Shown here piece by piece: positions 44,387 through 58,946 of a DNA stretch of 64,000 bases (position 1 is its first letter; each line of letters opens with the position of its first letter). The DNA is from Pseudomonas graminis (GTDB lineage Bacteria; Pseudomonadota; Gammaproteobacteria; Pseudomonadales; Pseudomonadaceae): contig NZ_CP053746.1 of the NCBI RefSeq assembly GCF_013201545.1, positions 2,817,001-2,881,000 on the forward strand, written 5' to 3'. The translations under genes and the position numbers were made by a program. The notes beneath the pieces were generated by a model. It did no database searches. It was not told the DNA's origin and worked only from the letters and a program-made list of their open reading frames with translations.

Positions 44387-47300
44387 ATGCCGGCTTCTTT
44401 CGTTCATCTACGCCTGCACACCGAATACTCCCTCGTTGATGGTCTGGTCCGTGTAAAACCCTTGGTGAAGGCGCTCACGGCCATGAACATGCCGGCCGTG
44501 GCGGTGACCGACCAACACAACATGTGTTCGTTGGTGAAGTTCTATAAAGCCGCCATGGGTGCGGGGATCAAGCCGATCTGCGGCGCCGACATCTGGCTGG
44601 CGGGGCGTGATCGGGATGCACCGCTCAGCCGTCTGAGCCTGCTGGTGATGAACCCCAAAGGCTACCTGAACCTCACCGAACTGATTTCACGTGGCTTCAT
44701 GCATGGCCAGCGCAACGGCCTGGTCGTTATCGAGCGCGAGTGGGTGGCCGAGGCCAGCGAAGGGCTGATTGCCCTGTCTGCGGCGAAGGAAGGCGAGATC
44801 GGCATGGCCCTGCTCGGTGGCAATCCGGCCGAAGCCGACGAGTTGCTGAAAGAGTGGCTGACGGTTTTTCCGGACCGCTTCTACATCGAAGTCCAGCGCA
44901 CCAACCGCATCAATGATGAAGAACATCTGCACGCCGCCGTCGCCCTGGCCGAACGCCATGGCGTGCCGCTGGTGGCCAGCAACGACGTGCGTTTCATCAA
45001 GCAGGAAGATTTCGAAGCCCACGAAACCCGCGTGTGCATCGGCGAAGGCCGGGCGCTGGACGATCCGCGTCGCTCGCACAACTACAGCGATCAGCAGTAC
45101 CTGAAGAGCGCGGAGGAGATGGCCGAGCTGTTCAGCGATCTGCCTGACGCCCTCGCCAACACCGTCGAGATCGCCAAGCGCTGCAACATCGACGTCAAGC
45201 TGGGCACGCACTTTCTGCCCAACTTCCCGATTCCCGATGGCATGACCATCGACGAGTATTTCCGCAAGGTGTCCTTCGAGGGGCTGGAGGAGCGCCTTGC
45301 CGTGCTCTGGCCGAAAGAAACCACGCCGGACTACGAGGCCAAGCGGCAGGTGTACGTCGACCGCCTGAATTTCGAGCTGGATATCATCATCCAGATGGGA
45401 TTCCCCGGTTACTTCCTGATCGTTATGGACTTCATCCAGTGGGCCAAGAACAACGGCGTGCCGGTGGGTCCGGGCCGGGGGTCGGGTGCCGGTTCGCTGG
45501 TGGCCTACGTGCAGAAGATCACCGACCTCGACCCGCTGGAATACGACCTGCTGTTCGAACGTTTCCTCAACCCCGAGCGGGTCTCCATGCCCGACTTCGA
45601 CGTCGACTTCTGTATGGATGGTCGCGACCGGGTCATCGAGTACGTGGCCGAGAAATACGGCCGCAACGCGGTCAGCCAGATCATCACCTTCGGCTCCATG
45701 GCCGCGAAAGCGGTGGTCCGGGACGTCGCGCGGGTGCAGGGCAAGTCCTACGGATTGGCGGATCGTCTGTCGAAGATGATTCCCTTCGAAGTCGGCATGA
45801 CACTGGAAAAAGCCTACGAGCAGGAAGAGATCCTGCGCGACTTCCTCAAGGTCGACGAGGAAGCGGCTGAGATCTGGGAAATGGCGCGCAAGCTCGAAGG
45901 CGTTGTGCGTAACGTCGGCAAGCACGCCGGTGGTGTGGTCATCGCGCCTACCAAGCTGACTGACTTCTCGGCGATCTACTGCGATGAAGAGGGCGGTGGC
46001 CTGGTCACCCAGTTCGACAAGGATGACGTCGAGGCCGCTGGTCTGGTGAAGTTCGACTTCCTCGGTCTGCGCACCCTGACCATCATCGACTGGGCACTGA
46101 AGACGATTAACCGCGACCGCGCCAAGGTCGACGAAGAACCCCTCGACATCGCGTTCATCCCGCTGGATGACATGCCGACCTACGAGCTGCTGCAGCGCGC
46201 CGAAACCACGGCCGTCTTCCAGCTTGAATCCCGCGGCATGAAAGAGCTGATCAAAAAGCTCAAGCCCGACTGCCTGGAAGACTTGATCGCACTGGTGGCG
46301 CTGTTCCGTCCCGGTCCTTTGCAATCGGGCATGGTTGACGACTTCATCAACCGTAAACACGGTCGTGCGGAGCTGTCGTATCCCCACGTCGATTACCAGT
46401 ACGAAGGCCTCAAGCCGGTGCTTGCGCCGACCTACGGCATCATCCTGTATCAGGAACAGGTGATGCAGATTGCTCAGGTCATGGCCGGTTACACCCTTGG
46501 CGGCGCTGACATGTTGCGTCGTGCAATGGGCAAGAAGAAGCCCGAGGAAATGGCCAAGCAGCGCGGCGGTTTCATCGAAGGTTGCAAGACCAACAACATC
46601 GACCCTGACCTGGCCGGTAACATTTTCGACCTGGTAGAGAAATTCGCCGGTTACGGTTTCAACAAGTCGCACTCGGCGGCCTACGGGCTGGTGTCGTACC
46701 AGACCGCCTGGCTCAAGCGTCACTACCCGGCGCCGTTCATGGCGGCGGTGCTTTCAGCGGACATGCACAACACCGACAAGGTCGTGACCTTGATCGAAGA
46801 AGTGCGGATCATGAAGCTGCGCCTGGATGCGCCGGACGTGAACAACTCCGAGTTCAAGTTCACCGTGAACGACGACGGCCGCATCGTCTATGGCCTCGGC
46901 GCGATCAAAGGCGTCGGCGAAGGCCCGGTGGAAGCGATCACCGAAGCGCGTCAGGAAGGCCCGTTCGCCGACCTGTTCGATTTCTGCGCCCGCATCGACC
47001 TCAAGCGCGTCAACAAGCGCACCCTCGATGGCCTGATTCGCAGCGGTGCCTTGGACCGTCTCGGCCCGTTCTTCTATGACGAGCCAAAACAGTATCAAGC
47101 CAATATCGACCGTAACCGCGGTGTCCTGCTGGCCGCACTCGAAGAAGCCATTCAGGCCGCCGAGCAGACCGCCCGCAGTCACGACAGCGGCCATGCCGAT
47201 CTCTTCGGCGGCCTGTTCGTTGAAGCCGACGCCGACGTTTACGCGAACCACCGCAGCGCCAAAGACGTCACTCTCAAGGAACGGCTGCGTGGCGAAAAAG

Positions 47301-47908
47301 AAACCCTGGGCCTGTACCTGACCGGGCACCCGATCGACGAATACGAAGGTGAGATCCGCCGCTTCGCGCGTCAGCGCATCGTCGATCTGAAGCCCTCGCG
47401 GGAGACCCAGACCATCGCCGGGCTGATCATTGCGCTGCGGGTGATGAAGAACAAAAAGGGCGACAAGATGGGCTTCATCACCCTGGACGACCGTTCCGGA
47501 CGTATCGAAGCGTCGCTGTTTGCCGATTCGTTCCAGGCGGCTCAGTCGCTGCTGCAAACCGATGCGATGGTGGTGGTGGAAGGGGAAGTCAGCACCGACG
47601 ACTTCTCCGGGGGCCTGCGGTTGCGCGCCAAACGGGTGATGAGCCTGGAAGAAGCGCGCACCGGGCTGGCGGAAAGTCTGCGCCTGAACGTGCGGGCCGA
47701 AGCGCTCAAGGGCGACCGGCTGCGCTGGCTGGGCGAGCTGTGCAAGAAGCACCGCGGCGCGTGCCCAATCACCCTCGACTACACCGGGCAGGAAGCCAAG
47801 GCATTGCTGCAGTTCGGCGAAGCGTGGCGGATCGATCCCGCAGACAGCCTGATTCAGGCGCTGCGTGACCAGTTCGGACGAGAGAACGTCTTCCTGCAGT
47901 ATCGCTGA
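44387..47908 (+). CDS. dnaE: DNA polymerase III subunit alpha
   Basis: 1173 residues, normal for DnaE1. The replicative polymerase. The PHP domain starts at once ([15 protein letters not shown]). The catalytic palm motif [14 protein letters not shown] holds the active-site aspartates at about 402-407. [10 protein letters not shown] marks the polymerase core. The tandem helix-hairpin-helix region and the OB fold ([19 protein letters not shown], about 1025) follow. The C-terminal beta-clamp and tau-binding part is present. accA follows after 128 bases. Confidence 0.99.
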   Translation: MPASFVHLRLHTEYSLVDGLVRVKPLVKALTAMNMPAVAVTDQHNMCSLVKFYKAAMGAGIKPICGADIWLAGRDRDAPLSRLSLLVMNPKGYLNLTELISRGFMHGQRNGLVVIEREWVAEASEGLIALSAAKEGEIGMALLGGNPAEADELLKEWLTVFPDRFYIEVQRTNRINDEEHLHAAVALAERHGVPLVASNDVRFIKQEDFEAHETRVCIGEGRALDDPRRSHNYSDQQYLKSAEEMAELFSDLPDALANTVEIAKRCNIDVKLGTHFLPNFPIPDGMTIDEYFRKVSFEGLEERLAVLWPKETTPDYEAKRQVYVDRLNFELDIIIQMGFPGYFLIVMDFIQWAKNNGVPVGPGRGSGAGSLVAYVQKITDLDPLEYDLLFERFLNPERVSMPDFDVDFCMDGRDRVIEYVAEKYGRNAVSQIITFGSMAAKAVVRDVARVQGKSYGLADRLSKMIPFEVGMTLEKAYEQEEILRDFLKVDEEAAEIWEMARKLEGVVRNVGKHAGGVVIAPTKLTDFSAIYCDEEGGGLVTQFDKDDVEAAGLVKFDFLGLRTLTIIDWALKTINRDRAKVDEEPLDIAFIPLDDMPTYELLQRAETTAVFQLESRGMKELIKKLKPDCLEDLIALVALFRPGPLQSGMVDDFINRKHGRAELSYPHVDYQYEGLKPVLAPTYGIILYQEQVMQIAQVMAGYTLGGADMLRRAMGKKKPEEMAKQRGGFIEGCKTNNIDPDLAGNIFDLVEKFAGYGFNKSHSAAYGLVSYQTAWLKRHYPAPFMAAVLSADMHNTDKVVTLIEEVRIMKLRLDAPDVNNSEFKFTVNDDGRIVYGLGAIKGVGEGPVEAITEARQEGPFADLFDFCARIDLKRVNKRTLDGLIRSGALDRLGPFFYDEPKQYQANIDRNRGVLLAALEEAIQAAEQTARSHDSGHADLFGGLFVEADADVYANHRSAKDVTLKERLRGEKETLGLYLTGHPIDEYEGEIRRFARQRIVDLKPSRETQTIAGLIIALRVMKNKKGDKMGFITLDDRSGRIEASLFADSFQAAQSLLQTDAMVVVEGEVSTDDFSGGLRLRAKRVMSLEEARTGLAESLRLNVRAEALKGDRLRWLGELCKKHRGACPITLDYTGQEAKALLQFGEAWRIDPADSLIQALRDQFGRENVFLQYR

Positions 47909-48036
47909 CACCGATCAGCTCAATATTGATGACCTCGACACTTTAAACTCGACCGAAAGGCGCCCGCTCCATTAAGGTATGGCGCTTATCGGATCAACCG
48001 GCCGGCCTCTTGGCCGTCGACCCAAGACGGATGCCT

Positions 48037-48984
48037 ATGAACCCGAATTTTCTGGATTTCGAACAGCCGATTGCTGACCTGCAAGCCAAGATTGAAGAGC
48101 TGCGTCTGGTGGGCAATGACAACTCGCTGAACATCGGCGACGAAATCTCTCGACTGCAAGAGAAGAGCAATACGCTCACCGAAAGCATTTTCGGCAACCT
48201 GACCAGTTGGCAGATCGCGCGCATGGCGCGTCATCCGCGTCGTCCGTATACGCTGGACTACATTCAACACATCTTCACCGAGTTCGACGAGCTGCATGGC
48301 GATCGCCACTTCTCCGATGACGCTGCCATCGTCGGCGGTATTGCCCGCTTGAACGAGCAGCCGGTGATGGTGATCGGTCATCAGAAAGGCCGCGAAGTGC
48401 GCGAGAAGGTTCGCCGCAACTTCGGCATGCCGCGTCCTGAAGGCTACCGCAAGGCCTGCCGCCTGATGGAAATGGCCGAGCGCTTCAAAATGCCGATCCT
48501 GACCTTCATCGACACGCCGGGCGCCTATCCGGGCATCGACGCCGAAGAGCGTAACCAGAGCGAAGCGATCGCCTGGAACCTGCGCGTCATGGCGCGCCTG
48601 AAGACCCCGATCATTGCCACCGTGATTGGCGAAGGCGGTTCGGGCGGCGCACTGGCCATTGGCGTGTGCGATCAACTGAACATGCTGCAGTACTCGACCT
48701 ACGCGGTGATTTCGCCGGAAGGCTGTGCTTCCATCCTGTGGAAAACCGCCGAAAAGGCGCCGGATGCGGCCGAAGCAATGGGCATCACTGCCGAGCGTCT
48801 GAAGGGCTTGGGCATCGTTGACAAGGTGATCAGCGAGCCTCTGGGTGGCGCGCACCGTGATCCGGCCGCTGCCGCTGCCTTGATCCGCGAAGAACTGAGC
48901 AGCCAGCTGAGCATGCTTCAGAAGTTCGATAATGACGCGCTGCTGGCCCGTCGTTACGACCGCCTGATGAGCTATGGCCTTTAA
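48037..48984 (+). CDS. accA: Acetyl-CoA carboxylase carboxyltransferase subunit alpha
   Basis: 315 residues from the ATG at 48037 ([16 protein letters not shown]), which matches relatives; ATGs at 48010 and 48031 are alternatives. With AccD it transfers carboxyl from carboxybiotin to acetyl-CoA, giving malonyl-Co[21 protein letters not shown] and [14 protein letters not shown] (oxyanion-type loops) are conserved. A nested hairpin lies directly after the stop. Confidence 0.98.
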   Translation: MNPNFLDFEQPIADLQAKIEELRLVGNDNSLNIGDEISRLQEKSNTLTESIFGNLTSWQIARMARHPRRPYTLDYIQHIFTEFDELHGDRHFSDDAAIVGGIARLNEQPVMVIGHQKGREVREKVRRNFGMPRPEGYRKACRLMEMAERFKMPILTFIDTPGAYPGIDAEERNQSEAIAWNLRVMARLKTPIIATVIGEGGSGGALAIGVCDQLNMLQYSTYAVISPEGCASILWKTAEKAPDAAEAMGITAERLKGLGIVDKVISEPLGGAHRDPAAAAALIREELSSQLSMLQKFDNDALLARRYDRLMSYGL

Positions 48985-49039
48985 CCGGACCGTTCTGCAA
49001 CAGGAGTGTCACCGAACCCGGTGACGCTCACCGGTCCGG
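48985..49039 (+). terminator. Nested hairpins between accA and tilS
   Basis: Outer arms CCGGACCG (48985-48992) and CGGTCCGG (49032-49039) enclose an inner stem GTCACC (49008-49013)/GGTGAC (49020-49025). No T-tract follows. It may limit read-through into tilS or set the accA 3' end. Confidence 0.5.
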
Positions 49040-49064
49040 CGAGCTTTAAGCAGGGTTAACCAGC

Positions 49065-50402
49065 ATGAGCAAACCGGACAGCATCACACTCGCACTCTCC
49101 AGACGTCTGCTGTCGCGCCTCGAACCCTGGCGCGCTGCCGTCGCCTGGCGCGTCGCATTCTCCGGTGGGCTCGATTCCACTGTCCTGCTTCACCTGCTGG
49201 CGGAACTTGCCAGGGTTCACGCGCTTCCTCCGCTGACCGCTGTTCACGTCAACCATGGCCTTCAGGCGGTGGCTGCTTCGTGGCCGGTGCATTGCCGGCA
49301 GATGTGTCAGATTCTGGGGGTGCCGATGGAGGTCATCGACGTCCAGGTGCGCCCCGGTGCCAGCCTCGAACAAGCCGCGCGTGACGCTCGTTACGCCGCG
49401 TTCAACTCAACCCTCGGGCCCGGCGAAGTGCTGCTTACCGCCCAGCACCGTGACGATCAGGCCGAGACACTGCTGTTCCGTCTATTGCGTGGCGCCGGGG
49501 TGCGCGGGCTGGCCGCGATGCCGGCGCAGCGTCCTTTGGGCGCAGGACAGTTATTTCGGCCGCTGCTGGATGAATCCCGCGCCACCCTCGAGGCTTATGC
49601 CCGGGAACAGGGGTTGAGCTGGATCGAGGACCCGAGCAACAAAGACAGCCGCTTTTCGCGCAACTACCTGCGCAGTCATGTACTGCCGCTGGTGACAACG
49701 CGCTGGCCGCAAGCGATCGCGAGCATGGCCCGCAGCGCCGCGCATCTGGCCGAAGCCCAGCAGTTGCTGGACGAGCTGGCGATGCAGGACCTCGCACTCG
49801 CTGACACGCCATGCCCCTGGCCGTGGCTCGACATGCCCTCCCTTGAACTGGCGCCGCTCGAAGCGCTGTCACCCGCCCGGCAACGCAACGCACTGCGCCA
49901 CTGGCTGGCGCCGCTCACTCGATTGCCGGACACCGATCACTGGGTGGGCTGGGACTCGTTGCGCGACGCCGGGCCGGACGGTCGCCCCATCTGGCGACTG
50001 GCCGATGGTCAGATGCACCGAGCCGAAGGGCGTATCTGGTGGCTGTCGGGGATCTGGCTGAAAAACGTCGCCGGCTCGCAGCACTGGTCCATGGCGTCGC
50101 AACCTCTCGCGCTGCCGGGCAACGGCATGCTGCAGATCCTCGGCGCTGCGCCTGCGGGTGGCTTGCATGTGCACTACCGCCAGGGCGGCGAAACTTTCGA
50201 TGTGCCGGACAGAGGCCGACGCGACCTGAAAAGGCTGCTCAACGAGAAGGGCGTGCCGGTGTTTCTGCGCGGCCGATTGCCGCTGTTGTACCGCGGCGAG
50301 CAGTTATTGGCCGTGGCAAACCTTCCGGGACTGGACGCCAGCCCCCGTGGCGACTGGCGATTGCACTGGTTGCCACCGACGAATGACCAAAGTTTGAGCT
50401 GA
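49065..50402 (+). CDS. tilS: tRNA(Ile)-lysidine synthetase
   Basis: 445 residues, the long TilS form. It attaches lysine to C34 of tRNA-Ile(CAU), changing both codon and amino-acid identity. The PP-loop SGGLDSTVLLHLL lies at about 30-42. The TAQHRDDQAETLLFRLLRG block and the C-terminal tRNA-binding domains (KRLLNEKGVPVFLRGRLPLL) are present. Its last codons contain the predicted -35 of pyrG. Confidence 0.96.
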   Translation: MSKPDSITLALSRRLLSRLEPWRAAVAWRVAFSGGLDSTVLLHLLAELARVHALPPLTAVHVNHGLQAVAASWPVHCRQMCQILGVPMEVIDVQVRPGASLEQAARDARYAAFNSTLGPGEVLLTAQHRDDQAETLLFRLLRGAGVRGLAAMPAQRPLGAGQLFRPLLDESRATLEAYAREQGLSWIEDPSNKDSRFSRNYLRSHVLPLVTTRWPQAIASMARSAAHLAEAQQLLDELAMQDLALADTPCPWPWLDMPSLELAPLEALSPARQRNALRHWLAPLTRLPDTDHWVGWDSLRDAGPDGRPIWRLADGQMHRAEGRIWWLSGIWLKNVAGSQHWSMASQPLALPGNGMLQILGAAPAGGLHVHYRQGGETFDVPDRGRRDLKRLLNEKGVPVFLRGRLPLLYRGEQLLAVANLPGLDASPRGDWRLHWLPPTNDQSLS

Positions 50403-50422
50403 AAGGGCCTTTCCGGTAGACT
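50394..50422 (+). promoter_or_regulatory. Sigma-70 promoter for pyrG
   Basis: TTGAGC (50394-50399) and TAGACT (50417-50422) are separated by exactly 17 bp, each matching consensus at 4 of 6 positions. The -35 overlaps the tilS stop region. A transcript would start near 50429. Confidence 0.5.
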
Positions 50423-50428
50423 ACGCTC

Positions 50429-52305
<1,877 letters not shown>

Positions 52306-52308
52306 TAG

Positions 52309-53166
<858 letters not shown>

Positions 53167-53173
53167 AACCCGC

Positions 53174-53202
53174 TTCTCCGGCGCCGAGCCCTCCGGTAGA
53201 GT
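53174..53202 (+). promoter_or_regulatory. Candidate eno promoter
   Basis: TAGAGT (53197-53202), preceded by CCGG as at pyrG, with TTCTCC (53174-53179) 17 bp upstream. The -35 is poor. A transcript would start near 53209. Confidence 0.35.
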
Positions 53203-53213
53203 GCCGTTCGTTG

Positions 53214-53239
53214 TTTTCCCGACCAAAGGGTCGGGAAAA
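53214..53239 (+). promoter_or_regulatory. Stable hairpin at the predicted 5' end of eno mRNA
   Basis: TTTTCCCGACC (53214-53224) pairs perfectly with GGTCGGGAAAA (53229-53239) around AAAG. No T-run follows on the + strand, so a normal terminator is less likely. If the promoter call is right, the hairpin begins within about 5 nt of the transcript end and would protect it from decay. Confidence 0.45.
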
Positions 53240-53270
53240 TTGTCGTTTCAGGCCCTGCCCGTTGTCCTAG

Positions 53271-54623
<1,353 letters not shown>

Positions 54624-54663
54624 TTGCAAAGATGGTAAAAAGGCAGCAGGCGTTGTAGGAGAA

Positions 54664-54727
54664 GTCACCGAAAGGTGACCGCTCTTGTCGTCCTGATCCA
54701 TGAGCCCGGTGACCACCGGGCTTATGG
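54664..54727 (+). terminator. Two hairpins after eno
   Basis: GTCACC-GAAA-GGTGAC (54664-54679) is a GNRA-capped hairpin. A second stem of 13 pairs runs from CCATGAGCCCGGT (54698-54710) to ACCGGGCTTATGG (54715-54727), one pair being G-U, around the loop GACC. No T-tract follows; they probably define or stabilise the eno 3' end. Confidence 0.5.
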
Positions 54728-54731
54728 GCAT

Positions 54732-54760
54732 TTGAAATGGTCGGTTTTGCTGTCTTTATT
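54732..54760 (+). promoter_or_regulatory. Sigma-70 promoter for ftsB-ispD
   Basis: TTGAAA (54732-54737) and TTTATT (54755-54760) are separated by exactly 17 bp, just after the eno hairpins. The start codon of ftsB is 22 bp past the -10. Confidence 0.5.
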
Positions 54761-54782
54761 CGCCGGGTAACAGATATTCACA

Positions 54783-55061
54783 ATGCGCAGTCCTAACTGG
54801 TTGTTCCTCGTTCTGCTTTTGATGCTCGCTGGCTTGCAGTATCGCCTATGGGTAGGTAACGGCAGTCTCGCGCAGGTGGCCAGTCTGACGCAGCAAATCG
54901 CCGATCAACACGCCGAAAACGATGCTCTGCTGGAGCGCAACCGGGTCCTCGACGCGGAAGTGCTGGAGCTGAAAAAAGGCCTCGAAACCGTTGAAGAGCG
55001 TGCCCGTCATGAATTGGGCATGGTCAAAGACGGCGAAACCCTTTATCAGTTGGCACAGTGA
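54783..55061 (+). CDS. ftsB: Cell division protein FtsB
   Basis: 92 residues. A bitopic inner-membrane protein of the FtsQLB complex, which activates septal peptidoglycan synthesis. The short cytosolic start (MRSPNW) leads into one TM helix (about 5-20). A periplasmic coiled coil follows (about 28-65, with the heptads around QQIADQHAENDALLERNR). The C-terminal HELGMVKDGETLYQL segment is conserved. It lies between eno and ispD, as in E. coli. Confidence 0.95.
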   Translation: MRSPNWLFLVLLLMLAGLQYRLWVGNGSLAQVASLTQQIADQHAENDALLERNRVLDAEVLELKKGLETVEERARHELGMVKDGETLYQLAQ

Positions 55062-55071
55062 CGTTGGTGTA

Positions 55072-55782
55072 ATGACTCAATCCCTTCCTGCCTTCTGGGC
55101 AGTGATTCCCGCAGCGGGCGTTGGCGCGCGCATGGCGGCAGACCGTCCCAAGCAGTACCTGCAACTGGGCGGCCTCACGATTCTTGAACACAGCCTGCTT
55201 TGCTTTCTCGATCATCCCCGGCTCAAGGGCCTGGTGGTCAGTCTGGCTGTGGATGACCCTTATTGGCCTACGTTGCCTTGCGCGCTGGATTCCCGGATTC
55301 AGCAGGTCGCGGGCGGCAAAGAGCGTGCGGACTCGGTGCTCAATGCACTGCTGCACCTGCACGCCAACGGCGCCGATGACAACGATTGGGTGCTGGTACA
55401 TGACGCAGCGCGCCCGAACCTGGCGCGTTCGGACCTCGATAATCTGCTTGGCGAGCTGGCGGATGATCCGGTCGGCGGCTTGCTGGCAGTGCCGGCCAAA
55501 GACACCCTCAAGCGCGCCGACGCCAATGGCCGTGTGACCGAAACCGTGGACCGCAGTCTGATCTGGCAGGCCTATACGCCGCAGATGTTTCGTCTGGGTG
55601 CGCTGCACCGCGCGCTGGCGGACAGTCTGGTGTCCAACGTGGCGATCACCGATGAAGCTTCCGCTATCGAGTGGGCCGGGCAATCGCCGCGTCTGATCGA
55701 AGGGCGCGCGGATAACATCAAGGTCACCCGCCCTGAAGACCTCGAATGGCTGCGCCAGCGTCGGGTGGAATTCAACGGCTGA
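55072..55782 (+). CDS. ispD: 2-C-methyl-D-erythritol 4-phosphate cytidylyltransferase
   Basis: 236 residues from the ATG at 55072; an earlier in-frame start at 54991 would overlap ftsB. It makes CDP-ME from MEP and CTP. The N-terminal AVIPAAGVGARMAADRPKQY binds CTP, and VLVHDAARPNL is the second signature. The C-terminal DNIKVTRPEDLEWL is typical. It converges on the LysR gene with a 5-bp gap. ispF, often adjacent elsewhere, is 3.1 kb downstream. Confidence 0.97.
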   Translation: MTQSLPAFWAVIPAAGVGARMAADRPKQYLQLGGLTILEHSLLCFLDHPRLKGLVVSLAVDDPYWPTLPCALDSRIQQVAGGKERADSVLNALLHLHANGADDNDWVLVHDAARPNLARSDLDNLLGELADDPVGGLLAVPAKDTLKRADANGRVTETVDRSLIWQAYTPQMFRLGALHRALADSLVSNVAITDEASAIEWAGQSPRLIEGRADNIKVTRPEDLEWLRQRRVEFNG

Positions 55783-55787
55783 TCCGC

Positions 55788-56684
55788 CTACACGCTGTAT
55801 TCCTCCCGCGACGCCAGTCCCGCCTTCAGATAATCCACCAGCTTTCTCACCTTGGGCGACAGATGCCGCTGCTGCGGGTACAACGCCCAGACGGCGGTGT
55901 TCGGCGGCTGATGGGCATCCAGCAACGAGACCAGCGCGCCGCGCTTGAGATGCTCCAGCACGTAGTAATCCGGTAGCTGACACAGCCCGACCCCACGCAA
56001 CGCCGCATCCAGCACCGCCTGCCCACTGTTGCAGCGCCAGTTGCCTTGCACCCGCTGGGAAAATTCCCGCCCGTTTTGCTGCAACAACCAACTGTCCGAG
56101 CTGCCGATCAGGCAATTGTGTCGGGCCAGTTCGGACACGCTATGGGGCCGGCCGTACCGTTCGAGATAGGCGGGGGAGGCGCACAGGTACATTTTGCGCG
56201 GCGCCAGTCGGGCGGCCACCAGTCGTGATTCCTGCAAGCGGCCCAGCCGGATCGCCAGGTCCAGGCCTTCATGCACCAGATCCAGCGTGTTGTTGGTCAG
56301 CTCGATATCCACGCGCAGTTGCGGGTAATCCTCCATGAAACGCGTCACCAGCGGGGCGATGAACCGCTCGCCGTAAGCCACGGCGCAGGTCATCCGCAGC
56401 AACCCCTTCGGCTCGCTGGTCAGGTCGGTCACCGCGCGCAATGCTTCCTCGCGTCCATCCTGCAGGCGTTGGCAGTGATGCAGAAACGTCTGGCCGGCTT
56501 CGGTCAGCGCTACCTTCCGGGTGCTGCGATACAGCAACCGCGTCTGCAAGCGTTCTTCGAGTCGCGCGATCTGCCGACTGATGTGCGATGACGACACCCC
56601 CAGACGCTCAGCGGCAGCGGTGAACTGCCCGCACTCGGCGACGGCGACAAACTCGTCCAGACCTTCCCAGCGATTGACCTGCAT
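55788..56684 (-). CDS. gfnR: LysR-type regulator of formaldehyde detoxification (GfnR-like)
   Basis: 298 residues from the ATG at 56684 with AGGGA upstream; an ATG at 56699 would add five residues. The winged-helix region spans about 8-65 (FTAAAERLGVSSSHISRQIA). A periplasmic-binding-like effector domain follows. It is divergent from frmA with a 103-bp gap, so it probably regulates frmA-fghA in response to formaldehyde or a glutathione adduct. The name follows the P. aeruginosa gene in the same place (PA3630); binding is not shown here. Confidence 0.82.
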   Translation of the reverse strand: MQVNRWEGLDEFVAVAECGQFTAAAERLGVSSSHISRQIARLEERLQTRLLYRSTRKVALTEAGQTFLHHCQRLQDGREEALRAVTDLTSEPKGLLRMTCAVAYGERFIAPLVTRFMEDYPQLRVDIELTNNTLDLVHEGLDLAIRLGRLQESRLVAARLAPRKMYLCASPAYLERYGRPHSVSELARHNCLIGSSDSWLLQQNGREFSQRVQGNWRCNSGQAVLDAALRGVGLCQLPDYYVLEHLKRGALVSLLDAHQPPNTAVWALYPQQRHLSPKVRKLVDYLKAGLASREEYSV

Positions 56685-56699
56685 CGATTGTCCCTGCAC

Positions 56700-56716
56700 A
56701 GCATTAATGTTTTGCT
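56700..56716. promoter_or_regulatory. Candidate LysR-binding site
   Basis: AGCA (56700-56703) and TGCT (56713-56716) form a dyad in the gap between the regulator and frmA, around the inner palindrome CATTAATG. The position, just upstream of gfnR and about 75 bp before frmA, suits autoregulation and activation. By-eye match only. Confidence 0.3.
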
Positions 56717-56775
56717 TTCAGGCGGATTATTCATCAGCGAGCACTGTATTACACTCCGGGCTCGTATTTATTTAG

Positions 56776-57900
<1,125 letters not shown>

Positions 57901-57906
57901 GGAGTA

Positions 57907-57982
57907 GCGGCAAGCTTCAAGCTGTGCGCGGCAAGAGGCACGTGTCATGACCTCTTGCCGCTCGAGGCTTGCAGCTTGCCGC
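57907..57982. repeat. REP palindromes inside the frmA-fghA operon
   Basis: Outer arms GCGGCAAGCT (57907-57916) and AGCTTGCCGC (57973-57982) enclose an inner perfect inverted repeat GCGGCAAGAGG (57928-57938)/CCTCTTGCCGC (57951-57961). The GCGGCAAG core and tail AAGCTTGCAGCTTGCCGC-type are REP-like. It lies 12 bases before the fghA start codon. Confidence 0.85.
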
Positions 57983-57994
57983 CCGGAGAAGCCT

Positions 57995-58840
57995 ATGAGT
58001 CTGGAAAACATCTCGTGCCAGAAAAGCTTCGGCGGCTGGCACAAGCGTTACAAACATCACTCTGATGTGCTTGGCTGCGACATGGTGTTCGCGGTGTATC
58101 TGCCTCCTCAGGCAGAGCAGGGCGGCAAGCTGCCGGTGGTCTATTGGTTGTCAGGGCTGACCTGCACCGATGAGAACTTCATGCAGAAGGCCGGTGCACT
58201 GCGGGTTGCTGCCGAGCTGGGGCTGATCATCGTGGCGCCGGACACCAGCCCACGCGGCGCCGACGTGCCGGATGACCCGGACAAGGCCTATGACTTCGGA
58301 CTGGGCGCCGGCTTTTATCTGAACGCCACCGAACAGCCGTGGGCGCGGCACTACCGCATGTACGATTACGTGATCAGCGAGCTGCCGGCGTTGATCGAGG
58401 CGCACTTCCCGGCCTCGGACAAACGCAGCATCAGCGGGCATTCCATGGGCGGCCACGGCGCACTGGTCGGCGCGTTGCGCAACCCGGGCCGCTATAAATC
58501 GGTGTCGGCGTTCTCGCCCATCTGCAACCCGATGGATTGCCCGTGGGGGCAGAAAGCCTTCTCGCGCTATCTGGGCGAAGACCGTTCGCGCTGGCGTGAA
58601 TGGGACGCCAGCGTGCTCATCGCCGAGGCCACCGAGCGCCTGCCATTGCTGGTGGATCAAGGCGATCGCGACGACTTCCTCGGCAATCAGCTCAAGCCGG
58701 AATCATTGGTTCAGGCGGCGAAGGCGGCCGGTCATCCCCTGGAATTGCGCATGCAGCCGGGGTACGACCACAGCTATTACTTCATCGCCAGTTTCATCGA
58801 AGACCACCTGCGCCACCACGCCCGAGCCCTGGCCGGCTGA
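57995..58840 (+). CDS. fghA: S-formylglutathione hydrolase
   Basis: 281 residues from the ATG at 57995 (CGGAGAA upstream); an earlier in-frame start at 57947 lies in the REP. An esterase D-type alpha/beta hydrolase that converts S-formylglutathione to formate and glutathione, completing the FrmA pathway. The nucleophile S150 lies in [22 protein letters not shown] and the late DQGDRDDFL (Asp) and YDHSYYFI (His) complete the triad. A terminator follows that leads into ispF. Confidence 0.97.
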   Translation: MSLENISCQKSFGGWHKRYKHHSDVLGCDMVFAVYLPPQAEQGGKLPVVYWLSGLTCTDENFMQKAGALRVAAELGLIIVAPDTSPRGADVPDDPDKAYDFGLGAGFYLNATEQPWARHYRMYDYVISELPALIEAHFPASDKRSISGHSMGGHGALVGALRNPGRYKSVSAFSPICNPMDCPWGQKAFSRYLGEDRSRWREWDASVLIAEATERLPLLVDQGDRDDFLGNQLKPESLVQAAKAAGHPLELRMQPGYDHSYYFIASFIEDHLRHHARALAG

Positions 58841-58910
58841 AGTCTCCGCCTTCAATTGCAGCGTCTCGGGCAATTGCGCGCGGGCCGGCCCTAATGTCGG
58901 TCAAAGTAGG

Positions 58911-58916
58911 TAGAAT
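58911..58916 (+). promoter_or_regulatory. Candidate -10 for ispF
   Basis: TAGAAT preceded by GG, with no good -35. A transcript would start near 58923, inside the left arm of the terminator at 58918-58946, leaving a leader of about 24 nt. Confidence 0.35.
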
Positions 58917-58917
58917 C

Positions 58918-58946
58918 ACGCCCTGACTTTTTCAGGGCGTTTTTTT
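58918..58946 (+). terminator. Intrinsic terminator whose T-tract abuts the ispF start codon
   Basis: ACGCCCTGA (58918-58926) pairs perfectly with TCAGGGCGT (58932-58940) around CTTTT, followed by T7 to 58946; the ATG begins at 58947. The only purine-rich ribosome-binding candidate (CAGGG) lies in the right arm. Confidence 0.85.

Noticed and set aside
44687..46723. 678-codon open frame on the - strand opposite dnaE
   Set aside because: Antisense shadow of dnaE third-position GC bias; no recognisable motifs or ribosome-binding site.
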